Source of the DNA: an uncultured Dorea sp.
GTDB taxonomy: Bacteria; Bacillota; Clostridia; Lachnospirales; Lachnospiraceae
DNA length: 64,000 bases
Assembly: GCA_910585725.1 (NCBI GenBank)
Contig: CAJUFA010000003.1
Span: forward strand, 62,001-126,000
Direction of reading: 5' to 3'
Shown here: positions 25,764-34,762 of the stretch, piece after piece
Layout of the letters: every line of letters starts with the position of its first letter
Numbering within the stretch: position 1 is the first letter of the stretch
The notes under the pieces: generated by a model
Told to the model about the DNA's origin: nothing
Databases searched by the model: none
Seen by the model: the letters and a program-made list of their open reading frames with translations, nothing else
Position numbers and translations under genes: made by a program

Positions 25764-28700
25764 CTACCGGATCTGGGAAAGTATGCTTGGATCCTTGATC
25801 TTCGTGTCTTCCGCAAATAACAGGATCTTCGACATAATCTCCGCAGTCTTCGGATCATCGTCGATAAACGGCAGGAAGATGCGTCCTCTGTGCTGGGAAT
25901 GCACAGGCACGACAGACAGCATGGAATTGCCGATCTGATGCACTACGCCGCTTCCGAGATGTACGGAATACTGTCCAAGCTTCCCTTCAATCAGGGCATG
26001 ATTTCCTTCCAGACGTACATTCCTGATCTTAAACAGGTCAAGATTACATTCGGCAATCGTCCTTCTCATCTCTATGGTCGAATGGCTGGTCTCCGGATCT
26101 ACGCCGCCCGCATGGGCAACGCTGACCGCTAAGTCTACGTCCCTCATCACTTCACTGTAGATCACATCCGGGATCTCTTTGATCTTCTTGACTTCCCCTG
26201 TCTTCCTGTCGGAGAATACGACCCACTCCAGTGTCGGCGCTTCGATGTCGCTTGGCGTAAACCAGTCTGCCATGGCATAGATACAGGCAACGATATTTTC
26301 TTTATAATAGATCTTCTGCAGGCCGTCCTCATAATCGGCCACCCAGCGGCGGTTCTTAAGGGCTCCGACGGTCTTCTGCGGCTGAATCTGGTTGCCGGAA
26401 AACAATCGTGAGTCGTCCTTATCAAGTTCCTCCTCCAGTTTCAGGTACAGCTCCCGGAATACCTGCTTAAAGGGTTGTCTGATCTTCTTTTCAAATAAAA
26501 GCTTCTGATATTCGTGCCATCGTCCGCTTGCGTACAGATCGAAAGGATGAGCGATCAGAATCCTGTCGTCCGGTTTTACCGGAAGTACGTTTCCAAGATC
26601 ATCAACGAGTCCTTCGTCTGTCAAAAATCCAATATGCGGCTTTTCGGCCGGGTCGTAATGGTTCGCCCCGGCGTCTGTCCGTTTCACCACCAGGAATTCT
26701 ACGATGGGACGCACCACCGGGTTTTTCCTGAGTTCCAGGAATTCCCATACTTCAAATGACGTCTGGTCCTCCATCGCCTGTTCCATCATCTGTTTCGTTC
26801 TTCCGTACTGATCCTTTAGCTGCTTATTGATCTCCTGATATTTTTTAACCGCATCGTTTTTCTTGTACTTCGCAGGGACAGCTTTGAGAAGCTTCCCGCC
26901 TTTTCGGCATTTCAGCGAACTCTTTCCATACTCGTCTATCGATATCATCAATTCCAGCTCGTCTACAGGCTTCCAATCAAAGTATTCCGCAGACTGCTCC
27001 ACCAATTTCCCCTCCATACGGAGCACAAGACGGGTCACATCGGTAAATCCTGCGTTGACGCTCAAGTTTCGCAGGGCGATCTCTACCGCGCGTCCTTCGC
27101 TTGCCCGCCGCTGGGCGCCGAATTGCCTGCTTTCTTTCTTATACTTTTGAATAAACTGATAACGATCCAGAAGTTCTTCGTCTATCTTACGTTTTTGCTT
27201 CGGAAGAGGCAGGAGACCTATACTCATCAGAAGATCCTTATTCCGCTTTGCGTCGATCTCTGCTTTCAAATCATCTTTTTTTACCTTTCCGAGGGCGGCG
27301 TCCGCATATTTTCTTGCCCTTGCGTGCGCGGCTCCGGTGGAAGAATATTTGGCGGCGTCATAAAGAAGCTTAAAATCCTTTTCCCCGACGTTTTCATAGG
27401 CTTCGATAAACCAGTGGATGTCAAAAGCCCCGTCTTTTAATTCTTCCGGTGAAAGAGGCGTATATTTTGCGATAACCGAGGTCAGCTGCTCGTCCAGTCC
27501 TTCGCTGGTATGCGCCATGAAATAATAACATGTGCTGGCAAAGCCCGGAAGCTTGAGATACTCTTCGATCATAGGAATCCATTGCTGGGCATACATAGAA
27601 AGTTCTGCGAGGCGTTTCTTCGTAATATCAGTTCCTTTAAGCGCTTCCTTAAGATCTTTTGCCGTCTCATCAGGTTTTGGTACGCAGACCGACAGCAGGT
27701 GGCTTAATACGACCTTTCGCTCACTGTTAGAGGAATAATAACTATATCCGCGCTGCAGAGTATCTTTCCCAAGCGCCGTCAGAATCTGGATCATATAATT
27801 GATACCATAAATAATCCGAATCTGTCGGATGTATCCGGAGAATGGCGTCGGCTGTTCCCCCCTCTTTAACTCTACCTTCATGACGAGGGGGATTAATTCC
27901 TGATAGATCTCATGCGCCAGCGTCATAGCCGGAAGCTCGTCTCCTATCGCGTCAAACCGGTATTTCCCGTCCACGGGCTTGATTACGTTATAGCCGAAGA
28001 AAGAATTCAGGGCGTAGATTCTGGCGTTCCTTGAGGAAACCGCGCCTTTTTGCTCCACGGTACTGACAGACTCCAGGATGCCTCCCATGTTAAGGAACTC
28101 AAAGACTGCTTTATAGAACAGACTTTTATTCCAGATTCCCCGTACATAACATTCCACATAATTCGACAGCCCCAGATAACAATGTCTGGACTCCTGATAA
28201 GAATACTGCTTCTTTTCCCGTCCTTCCTGTGCAAGATAATACTGCTGCAGCCGGAATCTCAGGGTAAACGCGCTTCCCCAGTCTTTCTCGTCCGCCAGTC
28301 CGAGCCATTTGATCATTTCCGCAAAAACCGGAAGCTCCGCCGCTCGCTTTGTATAGGTTATAGTCTCGCCGTTCCAGCGTTTCTCATTGACGGGGAAGAG
28401 ATCGTTTGAGGTATTAAGCACAGAAAGGAATCTTGCCGTCCCCCGCAGCGCAAACTCTGCCTTTATTGCATCCGGAACATACTGCGCGCACAATACAGAA
28501 AGTAAAGTATTCACCTGGCGATGATAGGAAACGGGCAGCAACAGCTTTTTAAAAGGCGGTTTCTTTAAGAGTCCGTTTCCAAATACCTGTTTATACAGCT
28601 TCTCGTTATACTCATAAAAATTTCTCTGCTGGCAGCATTGCCGATAAAGCTCTGTTTCCAGAAGGAGCTGCGGATTCTTAATCTCTTTTTTGTAGAATTC

Positions 28701-30932
28701 TTCCCAAATATCCCGAAAAGGATAAGCATCCAATGGTTCGGCGTCCGGGTCGCCGCTGATATATCGGCTTGTCTTCAGATCATTCCCCAGAAGCTCCTCC
28801 TGGCCCCACGCCGTCTGATAGGACAAGGCTTTATTTTCACCAATCAACTGATCCAGCTTCTTACATACCCTGATACATTCCTCTTCCCCATAAGAGAAGA
28901 GACCGGAAGCCTGATTTGGGTCAATCTCCATGGGCGGAAGAGTCCACTCCTGATTCACGTCATACAGACCATATCCCGGTGTGTTCAGAATATCCTGGGC
29001 GGCGCTTTTTTCGCCCAAAAGCTCGTCAAGAAGCACCTGTTCTTTTCCTGTTGGAGCCGACATTGCCTGAAGATGAGGGATAACATCCTCAAAATGCTTC
29101 GCGTCCTCCTTCTTAAGTCTCAATGCCAGGTCTAAGGCGCCCATCCGGCAGTCTTCGGACTTATTGTCCAGAAGGCGGACGATGCAGCCCGCAAGCTGGG
29201 CGTTATTCTGTTTTTCAAGAAGCGCAAGCGTACCTTTGCGCCCTTTTTTATACTTTAGATTCTTTTCGATCTGTATGAAATCCGATTCCTCAAGTTCCAT
29301 ATCGTCCACAAGACGATAGGCTTCCTCGTTGGTATATTCCTCCGGGTTATGCAGAAGATCGAATAGAACCTTCTTTCTGCTCTCCGATACCGGGCGATAA
29401 AGCAGCAGACGCGCAGCGGCAGCCCGTGACGCGCTGTAATAAGAATATCCTTCTCCTTGTCCGATTAACGGGATATATCCTGCGGCTTCATCCAATATCT
29501 CTTCATCCTGCAGCATCCATGCGATCAGACAGAGCCGTTGGGCTATCACAGAAGGCCCTATAGATACCTGATGCCACGGGAAGATACAAGGCGAAAACGT
29601 GAGTCCTTTCTTCGGTAGTCTTCCTAAGATCTCTTTCAGGACGTCATAGCTTCTCCGCGCCTCTTCCCTGTCGGAGAACATCTCCTGGGGATCCATCTTC
29701 TTTGGTTCCTTCACTTTGCTGCCCCGGAAGGAATAAATATTACTCTCGTTCTCTTTGACAAGCCGGAAAAAATGACTGTTGGATGATCCCATAAACCCAG
29801 GCAGAAAACATGCCGTAAGTTCCAGGTCGTCCGGGTAGTTCAGAATAATTTCTTTTGACGACTGCATCTTAAGGCTTTCTTTCTGAAGAGAAAGGCAAAA
29901 ATAAGACGCAGTCATCTTCTGGTGCCTGGTGCCGTGAGAAATCAACTCTCCTACGGCTTCGACTGCAAGCTTCGCGTCATAGAAGCCCTTTGCCCAGAGA
30001 GCGCAGCTTATAGCAATCGAGTCTTCCGTGGCAAGCTGTTCCTCACAAAATTCGGGTTCCCTCAGGCATCGCCCCATCATCCGCAGCAGTTTTTCAGAGA
30101 TCCGATCCACGCTCTTCTCATCAAAAATACCGATCCATGTGGACGCCGCGCGCTTAACGGACGAGTAACGGATGAGATTATTTTCTTCAATAACCGTAAA
30201 CAAATGCAGGAATGCCTCCGGCCGGCCGGCATCCATCGTCTCGCAGACCGCCTGCCTCGCTCCCTCCTGAAGTCTCGCCGCCAGAAGGAATTTGCCGAGG
30301 AGTTCATATAACTCTTCATTTCGGCTCATCACGATACTTCTGATCAGCTCGTGGCTTAACATGGCTGTATTCCCTTCTCCAAGAAGGATGTCTTTCACTG
30401 CCTGTATCGACTCTTCATCTCCCCGGTCTATCTTCGCCGCCAGCATCTCTGCGTAAGAAAAATAATCATTCCTGGCATGGTCGTAAGTCTCCGGGTCCGT
30501 ATCCCCGGTCAAAAGATTTGCAAGGGAAACTCCGTAAAAATCGAGTCTTGCGTATGCCCGCAGCGTCTTTACACTCTGTTCTGCAAAGGGTTCATAACTT
30601 CCTGAACGGAGACTTCTGCGATACCACCCCGCCGTCATCTGATACTGGTTCATCTGATCCAGCGCGAAGTAGAACTCTTCCTGATATTCCGCCGGTACAC
30701 AGACATCCACCAGTTTCTGATAGCGGCTCTTATATAATTCACTTAGAGATTCATAACTTCCGTCAGCCAGAAGCTTCCGCATATCGCCGCAGGCGTTCTG
30801 AGGAATCGTATATCCGTAGACGTCCGGCAGCATATCTTTTTCCTGAGGGGATAGATGACTTCCCTTCTCCTTTAAACCGTTTACCCAGTTTTCTGTTATC
30901 TTCTTTCTTGTCTGATATGTAAATTCCGCCAT
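25764..30932 (-). CDS. Giant DUF4132-type protein (1722 aa)
   Basis: 1722-aa cytosolic protein with no signal peptide or membrane helix. Most of it is alpha-helical and repeat-like (HEAT/armadillo style, e.g. around residues 200-700). The C-terminal third has the DUF4132 pattern: 'NRRWVADYEDGLQKIYYKE', 'HAGGVDPETSHSTIEMR' and the terminal 'IFLPFIDDDPKTAEIMSKIL' (about 1685-1704). In E. coli the related YehI belongs to a MoxR-ATPase/vWA gene neighbourhood; here no MoxR or vWA gene is adjacent. The helical N-terminal part probably corresponds to DUF5724, named from memory. AAAGGAG lies before the ATG. Only the 140-aa gene upstream looks operonic. Molecular function unknown. Confidence 0.75.
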   Translation of the reverse strand: MAEFTYQTRKKITENWVNGLKEKGSHLSPQEKDMLPDVYGYTIPQNACGDMRKLLADGSYESLSELYKSRYQKLVDVCVPAEYQEEFYFALDQMNQYQMTAGWYRRSLRSGSYEPFAEQSVKTLRAYARLDFYGVSLANLLTGDTDPETYDHARNDYFSYAEMLAAKIDRGDEESIQAVKDILLGEGNTAMLSHELIRSIVMSRNEELYELLGKFLLAARLQEGARQAVCETMDAGRPEAFLHLFTVIEENNLIRYSSVKRAASTWIGIFDEKSVDRISEKLLRMMGRCLREPEFCEEQLATEDSIAISCALWAKGFYDAKLAVEAVGELISHGTRHQKMTASYFCLSLQKESLKMQSSKEIILNYPDDLELTACFLPGFMGSSNSHFFRLVKENESNIYSFRGSKVKEPKKMDPQEMFSDREEARRSYDVLKEILGRLPKKGLTFSPCIFPWHQVSIGPSVIAQRLCLIAWMLQDEEILDEAAGYIPLIGQGEGYSYYSASRAAAARLLLYRPVSESRKKVLFDLLHNPEEYTNEEAYRLVDDMELEESDFIQIEKNLKYKKGRKGTLALLEKQNNAQLAGCIVRLLDNKSEDCRMGALDLALRLKKEDAKHFEDVIPHLQAMSAPTGKEQVLLDELLGEKSAAQDILNTPGYGLYDVNQEWTLPPMEIDPNQASGLFSYGEEECIRVCKKLDQLIGENKALSYQTAWGQEELLGNDLKTSRYISGDPDAEPLDAYPFRDIWEEFYKKEIKNPQLLLETELYRQCCQQRNFYEYNEKLYKQVFGNGLLKKPPFKKLLLPVSYHRQVNTLLSVLCAQYVPDAIKAEFALRGTARFLSVLNTSNDLFPVNEKRWNGETITYTKRAAELPVFAEMIKWLGLADEKDWGSAFTLRFRLQQYYLAQEGREKKQYSYQESRHCYLGLSNYVECYVRGIWNKSLFYKAVFEFLNMGGILESVSTVEQKGAVSSRNARIYALNSFFGYNVIKPVDGKYRFDAIGDELPAMTLAHEIYQELIPLVMKVELKRGEQPTPFSGYIRQIRIIYGINYMIQILTALGKDTLQRGYSYYSSNSERKVVLSHLLSVCVPKPDETAKDLKEALKGTDITKKRLAELSMYAQQWIPMIEEYLKLPGFASTCYYFMAHTSEGLDEQLTSVIAKYTPLSPEELKDGAFDIHWFIEAYENVGEKDFKLLYDAAKYSSTGAAHARARKYADAALGKVKKDDLKAEIDAKRNKDLLMSIGLLPLPKQKRKIDEELLDRYQFIQKYKKESRQFGAQRRASEGRAVEIALRNLSVNAGFTDVTRLVLRMEGKLVEQSAEYFDWKPVDELELMISIDEYGKSSLKCRKGGKLLKAVPAKYKKNDAVKKYQEINKQLKDQYGRTKQMMEQAMEDQTSFEVWEFLELRKNPVVRPIVEFLVVKRTDAGANHYDPAEKPHIGFLTDEGLVDDLGNVLPVKPDDRILIAHPFDLYASGRWHEYQKLLFEKKIRQPFKQVFRELYLKLEEELDKDDSRLFSGNQIQPQKTVGALKNRRWVADYEDGLQKIYYKENIVACIYAMADWFTPSDIEAPTLEWVVFSDRKTGEVKKIKEIPDVIYSEVMRDVDLAVSVAHAGGVDPETSHSTIEMRRTIAECNLDLFKIRNVRLEGNHALIEGKLGQYSVHLGSGVVHQIGNSMLSVVPVHSQHRGRIFLPFIDDDPKTAEIMSKILLFAEDTKIKDPSILSQIR

Positions 30933-31027
30933 AATCGCTCCTTTCTAAATTTTTTCTTTCTGTTTATGTACTTCCTGATTCATGAATTTTCTGATTCACC
31001 TGCCTCCTGATACATGTACTTCACGAT

Positions 31028-31450
31028 TTATATTCTGCCCGATAACATCGTAAGACGTATCAATGTAAATATCATACCTTCTTTCCAGGGAATCTTGTCT
31101 TCGAGATTTGTCAGTTCTTCCTCGTCTGCAAAGACACGATAGATTCCGTCTTCAAAGCACTGGATCGTATTTGCCGCAGCCTTTTTAAGATCGGCGTCTT
31201 CTCCTCCATGGCTGCCAAAGGAGATCTTACCTCTCTTTGCCTGCTCTTCAATCTCGTCTCGTGTCAGAAAAGCCAGAATATTCTCCGTATCCTTCCTCTC
31301 ATTATAGTCCTTTACTCCAAGAGCTGTCAGTTCCAACAGAAGTTCCCTTACATTTTCCGGCTTCTTGTCCAGAACAAAGGGGACCAAGGGCAGTTCTCTG
31401 CTCCTTCGTACCCCCGGTTTCTTCATCCTTACATAAATAGTAAACGCCAT
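31028..31450 (-). CDS. Small protein paired with the DUF4132 gene, unknown function
   Basis: 140 aa from an ATG with GGAGG seven bases upstream; a longer frame from 31468 overlaps that site and is rejected. Basic N-terminus 'AFTIYVRMKKPGVRRSREL', acidic helical middle, and a C-terminus 'EGMIFTLIRLTMLSGRI'. The beta-like first and last segments could form a small ubiquitin-like or barrel fold, but this is speculation. It precedes the giant DUF4132 gene by 95 bases in the same direction. No recognised domain. Confidence 0.6.
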   Translation of the reverse strand: MAFTIYVRMKKPGVRRSRELPLVPFVLDKKPENVRELLLELTALGVKDYNERKDTENILAFLTRDEIEEQAKRGKISFGSHGGEDADLKKAAANTIQCFEDGIYRVFADEEELTNLEDKIPWKEGMIFTLIRLTMLSGRI

Positions 31451-31596
31451 CCTACTTCCTCCGCACATTAATCTAAGAAATCCGCACTAATATTTGTATA
31501 CATTAAGTATACCGAGATAATCATAAAATGGCAACTTTTTTTCCAGAGCGTATTAGAAAACTTATTATTCAAAAATGAATGTATTAACGTACGAAT

Positions 31597-32013
31597 CTAA
31601 AAGACATGATAATGCGGTTTTTCCTCACCGTACAGCCAATGAGAAAGATAACCTCCAAGGAAAATACCCATGGCGCACAGCCCTGAGAAAATGACCATAA
31701 ACGGAAGACAGATCTGCCCGAATAATTGAAAAGGCTGATTGCTGTAATCCCAAACCGCCATATGAAGCCATTTGTTTACGATAATACCCGTAATAAATTC
31801 CATTGCCGTCACAAATATGATACACCGGAGAATCTGCCTCCATAACGGATCCTCCCAATGAACGGCCTGCCCTTGTATCGTAAAGAAAACCATACAGATT
31901 CCGCCAAGGATGAACATGGACCAATGGGAGAATCCGCGGAAAATGATCTCAAAATAGTAATAGAAACATCCTCCAAGTGTCCAAAAAAATAAATATTCGC
32001 TGAATTTTCTCAT
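31597..32013 (-). CDS. Putative ABC transporter permease-like membrane protein (PF06541/CmpB type)
   Basis: 138-aa polytopic protein with four helices, containing 'GGCFYYYFEIIFRGFSHWSM', 'ITGIIVNKWLHMAVWDYSN' and 'GQICLPF', the pattern of the short proteins annotated as putative ABC permeases (ABC_trans_CmpB). No ATPase partner is nearby, so transport is unproven. Its ATG follows directly after a hairpin and T-run; the only ribosome-site-like GAGGG is buried in that hairpin stem. Confidence 0.75.
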   Translation of the reverse strand: MRKFSEYLFFWTLGGCFYYYFEIIFRGFSHWSMFILGGICMVFFTIQGQAVHWEDPLWRQILRCIIFVTAMEFITGIIVNKWLHMAVWDYSNQPFQLFGQICLPFMVIFSGLCAMGIFLGGYLSHWLYGEEKPHYHVF

Positions 32014-32015
32014 GA

Positions 32016-32063
32016 AAAAACGCCCTCACTTATGTTATTGCTAAATATAGTGTGAGCGTTTTT
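32016..32063. terminator. Bidirectional hairpin at the edge of the AT-rich region
   Basis: AAAACG-CC-CTCAC pairs with GTGAG-CGTTTT across a 22-base AT-rich loop, with T-runs on both strands. On the minus strand it closes the kinase/relic transcript and ends two bases before the permease ATG, with that gene's GAGGG inside the stem. Confidence 0.6.
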
Positions 32064-32111
32064 GACCTAGATTATATGTGGTATTTATTACTTATCTAAA
32101 TAATGTATGCG

Positions 32112-32231
32112 CTGTCAATGTTCATGTACGATAAAGAAGCAAACAACCGAAAAGCAAACAGGTACAAAGTACTGTTCTATCTATTCCACTGAATAATCGC
32201 CTTTTTCCAGATGAACATGCGCGTCAATCAT
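32112..32231 (-). pseudogene. Relic of a PHP/TatD-type metal hydrolase gene
   Basis: From an ATG overlapping the kinase stop (ATGATTGA) the frame reads 'MIDAHVHLEKGDYSVE' and then TAG (32181-32183), where members of this family typically have Trp; a TGG-to-TAG change explains it. Reading continues 'IEQYFVPVCF' and then diverges to a TGA near 32112. The H-x-H is the metal-binding start of PHP/TatD-type hydrolases. Only about 40 codons remain of a gene that should have several hundred. Confidence 0.55.
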
Positions 32232-32841
32232 GCGGAATTTCCTCCTTCCATGCCTCAATCCGTGAAAATAACTCTTCCATATTAATTCTTGAGAAATCTG
32301 TTGTATCAACCTTAATCTGCCTGCCATTAACGCACAAGGCATCAAATCCCCTTTGTTCTATTCCACGAACAAAGTTTTCATAAGAAATAGTTTTTGCTTT
32401 TAGGGTTTTCATATTATTCTCTTTCTTTTCCGGATAGCAGTCATTCACTACATGCCCCCTGTGCCTGTCAGGGCTGTTTTCGCGTTCCAGAAAACGCTGG
32501 TAAATCACTCTGTAATCACCTGTTAAGGTAACGGTCAATACGGAATATTGATATTTTTCTAAAAGGCTTTTAATTCCTTGTTCTGATGAATATTCAAAAT
32601 TATTCTCCAAGATAAAAGCTTGTCCTGCTTTCATAAGTTGACCTGCGACATAATACATGATTTCCATACTGGCAATTCCAAGTTTTACTTTTTCTGCTCT
32701 CGACTGAAAACCAACATTGTCAAACAGCAATTCTTTAATGGTATCCTTTGAAATAACAGGCAGTTTCAGCTTTTCTGACATAACTTTTGCCATAGTGCTT
32801 TTTCCTGCTGCCGGAATACCTGTCACTAATATACAATACAT
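32224..32841 (-). CDS. P-loop kinase-like AAA-family ATPase
   Basis: 205-aa protein with an N-terminal Walker A 'LVTGIPAAGKSTMAKVMSEK' (residues 5-24), 'VISKDTIKELLFDNVG', and 'FLERENSPDRHRGH', a lid-like arginine region. This is the layout of small nucleoside/zeta-toxin-like kinases of the AAA_33 type; the substrate is unknown. Base composition is more AT-rich than the flanks. AAAGAGG precedes the ATG. The stop overlaps the ATG of a decayed hydrolase gene, so the pair was once an operon. Confidence 0.75.
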   Translation of the reverse strand: MYCILVTGIPAAGKSTMAKVMSEKLKLPVISKDTIKELLFDNVGFQSRAEKVKLGIASMEIMYYVAGQLMKAGQAFILENNFEYSSEQGIKSLLEKYQYSVLTVTLTGDYRVIYQRFLERENSPDRHRGHVVNDCYPEKKENNMKTLKAKTISYENFVRGIEQRGFDALCVNGRQIKVDTTDFSRINMEELFSRIEAWKEEIPHD

Positions 32842-32844
32842 TTC

Positions 32845-33000
32845 TCATACCTCTTTCAAACCAACTGTTTCTACAGCTACTCCAAGTTCCCTAATCTGTA
32901 TCCAAAAATCCTCTGATACTAAAAGTGCTTTACATCATCAAAATTCTCCTGCTTGAACAGCTCATTCTTGGCGGTAAAAAGTGTTACGCAATACTTTTAC
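32845..33000 (-). pseudogene. Frameshifted C-terminal relic of an unidentified gene
   Basis: Between the glycosyltransferase stop and the kinase ATG one frame reads 'CVTLFTAKNELFKQENFDDV' then a stop; shifting frame gives 'ALLVSEDFWIQIRELGVAVE' and 'TVGLKEV' ending in TGA two codons before the kinase ATG. The pieces join naturally as one protein tail, so a small deletion and loss of the 5' part is the best reading. Family not recognised. Confidence 0.45.
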
Positions 33001-33004
33001 TTCT

Positions 33005-34213
33005 TTATCTCACATGGCCAAATTCTTCATAAATATCATGAATTTTTTTAGCCGTAGTCTTCCACAAGTATTCCTCCGAAACCTTTAACTGTGCCTTTCT
33101 TCCCGTCTCATTTACAATTTTGGTATGATCAAAGACATATCTAAGCTTTTCCGTCAATTCCTGAACATTTTCTGTCTTGAACAGAAATCCATTCTCCCCG
33201 TCACGAATTAATTCGGTAAAACCGCCCACATCTGAAGCAAGGACGCAGCATCCAATACTCATCGCTTCGAGAGCTGCTGTTGAAAAAGCTTCCTTTCTGC
33301 TTGGAAGGACCACGCACATTGCCTTTTCATAATATTTAAACACATCATTCTGGCTGATCAGCCCTGTAAACACCGTCTTTTCTTCCATATGCACTTCTTC
33401 GCATAAGCTTTTTAATTGTTCTTCAGCGCTGCCAGACCCAATGATCGTCAGCCTGACTCTCTCTCTGTATGACTGCGGGAGCAAACTGACTGCACGAATC
33501 AGCAAATCTGCTCCCTTAACTTCTTCCAGCCTGCCGCAGAAAACAAACTCTCCGTTAGGCAGAACCGGCTGTTCTCTCTTTCTGATCTCCAGTCTGACAC
33601 TGTTATGGACAGTCTGTAATTTACTAACGTCGGTGAAGTTAAATCTTCGAATAATTTCATTACGAATAAAATCACTGACACATAAGATCTTATCCACATT
33701 ATTTACCAGATAACGCCTTACATTATCTATCATCCACGCTTCCCCGGAATTCATGGAATGCATGGTTACTACCGTTGGAATATGCAGAAACTTGCCAAGC
33801 ATTACTGCGCCAAAGGATATAAATGCATCATGGAGATGGATCAGCCGGAACTCATCGTCCGTATGACCAAGATAGGCAATTGCTCCTTTTAAGAACAGTT
33901 GATTTAAAATGGCCGTATCATAATCAAAGATATCTTTTTCCTCCAGAACAGAACGCAGTTTCAGCTCTTCTTTAGAGAGGCTTCGGGTAAAATTCGTATC
34001 GATTTCCACTACCTTCAATTCTTCCGTGTCTGCAGTGATTGAGTAAAGCTCTCCCGAAGTATAAGCATAGTCCGAACTTGTCTTCATGCGTCCGACCAGC
34101 AATGTAATCTGATATTCAAGCTTTATTAACTCATATATCAGATTCTTTACATGTATTCCGATTCCACCGTAACAAGGTTCGTAATCAGATGATATCATTA
34201 ATATTCTTTTCAT
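33005..34213 (-). CDS. Glycosyltransferase family 4 protein
   Basis: 402-aa GT-B enzyme. N-terminal acceptor domain 'MISSDYEPCYGGIGIHVKNL', with the Gly-rich loop of glycogen-synthase-like GT4 proteins; C-terminal donor domain with 'VFCGRLEEVKGADLLIRAV' (about 224-242), 'VVLPSRKEAFSTAALEAMS' (about 310-328) and the E-x7-E motif in this last segment. Probably transfers a sugar from a nucleotide donor; product unknown. AT-rich like the kinase next to it. It is not surrounded by a capsule locus, so it looks like an isolated acquisition. Confidence 0.88.
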   Translation of the reverse strand: MKRILMISSDYEPCYGGIGIHVKNLIYELIKLEYQITLLVGRMKTSSDYAYTSGELYSITADTEELKVVEIDTNFTRSLSKEELKLRSVLEEKDIFDYDTAILNQLFLKGAIAYLGHTDDEFRLIHLHDAFISFGAVMLGKFLHIPTVVTMHSMNSGEAWMIDNVRRYLVNNVDKILCVSDFIRNEIIRRFNFTDVSKLQTVHNSVRLEIRKREQPVLPNGEFVFCGRLEEVKGADLLIRAVSLLPQSYRERVRLTIIGSGSAEEQLKSLCEEVHMEEKTVFTGLISQNDVFKYYEKAMCVVLPSRKEAFSTAALEAMSIGCCVLASDVGGFTELIRDGENGFLFKTENVQELTEKLRYVFDHTKIVNETGRKAQLKVSEEYLWKTTAKKIHDIYEEFGHVR

Positions 34214-34258
34214 TTGGAAAACCTATCCCTTTTTCTATATTCTGTGACAAAATCTACT

Positions 34259-34708
34259 TTACTTTTCTATACATGACTCTTCGGGAAAATACCCTCTTCT
34301 CTTCATCTCACAAAGAAGTTTCGGCTGAATCTCCGGATAAGTCCAGGCTTCCGGCTCTTCTTCCATAATCACGATCTTTTCAATCTCGCTATACAGCTCT
34401 TTTTCAAAGGAGAAAATCTCTGCGTAATAGAGCATCCCGAAGGTCTCCTCTACGTCGGAGCCATCCTTAGAAACCACAGAATACACGCAGACCGGTTCTA
34501 TATTGTAATCAATCGCACCCGTTTCCTCATACAGTTCTCTCTTCGCCGTTTCCAGAATCACCTCGCCCGGCTCTCTGTGGCCTCCCGGGGTCTCTAAAGT
34601 ATCCCGGGATTTATGTTTACAAAATACATACTTCCCCTCTGTTCTTGCAATAATCACTGCGAATTTCAGCAGACTGTCCTCCGTCTCTTCATAAAAACGA
34701 ATCATCAT
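34259..34708 (-). CDS. NUDIX hydrolase
   Basis: 149-aa protein with a full Nudix box 'GGHREPGEVILETAKRELYE' continuing ETGA (about residues 42-65), which binds Mg and hydrolyses nucleoside-diphosphate derivatives. Substrate not predictable. It overlaps neither neighbour: 45 bases upstream of the glycosyltransferase start and 54 bases downstream of the miaB stop. AAAGGA lies about thirteen bases before the ATG pair. Confidence 0.9.
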   Translation of the reverse strand: MMIRFYEETEDSLLKFAVIIARTEGKYVFCKHKSRDTLETPGGHREPGEVILETAKRELYEETGAIDYNIEPVCVYSVVSKDGSDVEETFGMLYYAEIFSFEKELYSEIEKIVIMEEEPEAWTYPEIQPKLLCEMKRRGYFPEESCIEK

Positions 34709-34762
34709 ATGTATATCTCGGTCCTTTCCTCAGATCAATTCTTAAATACACGCAATATATTC

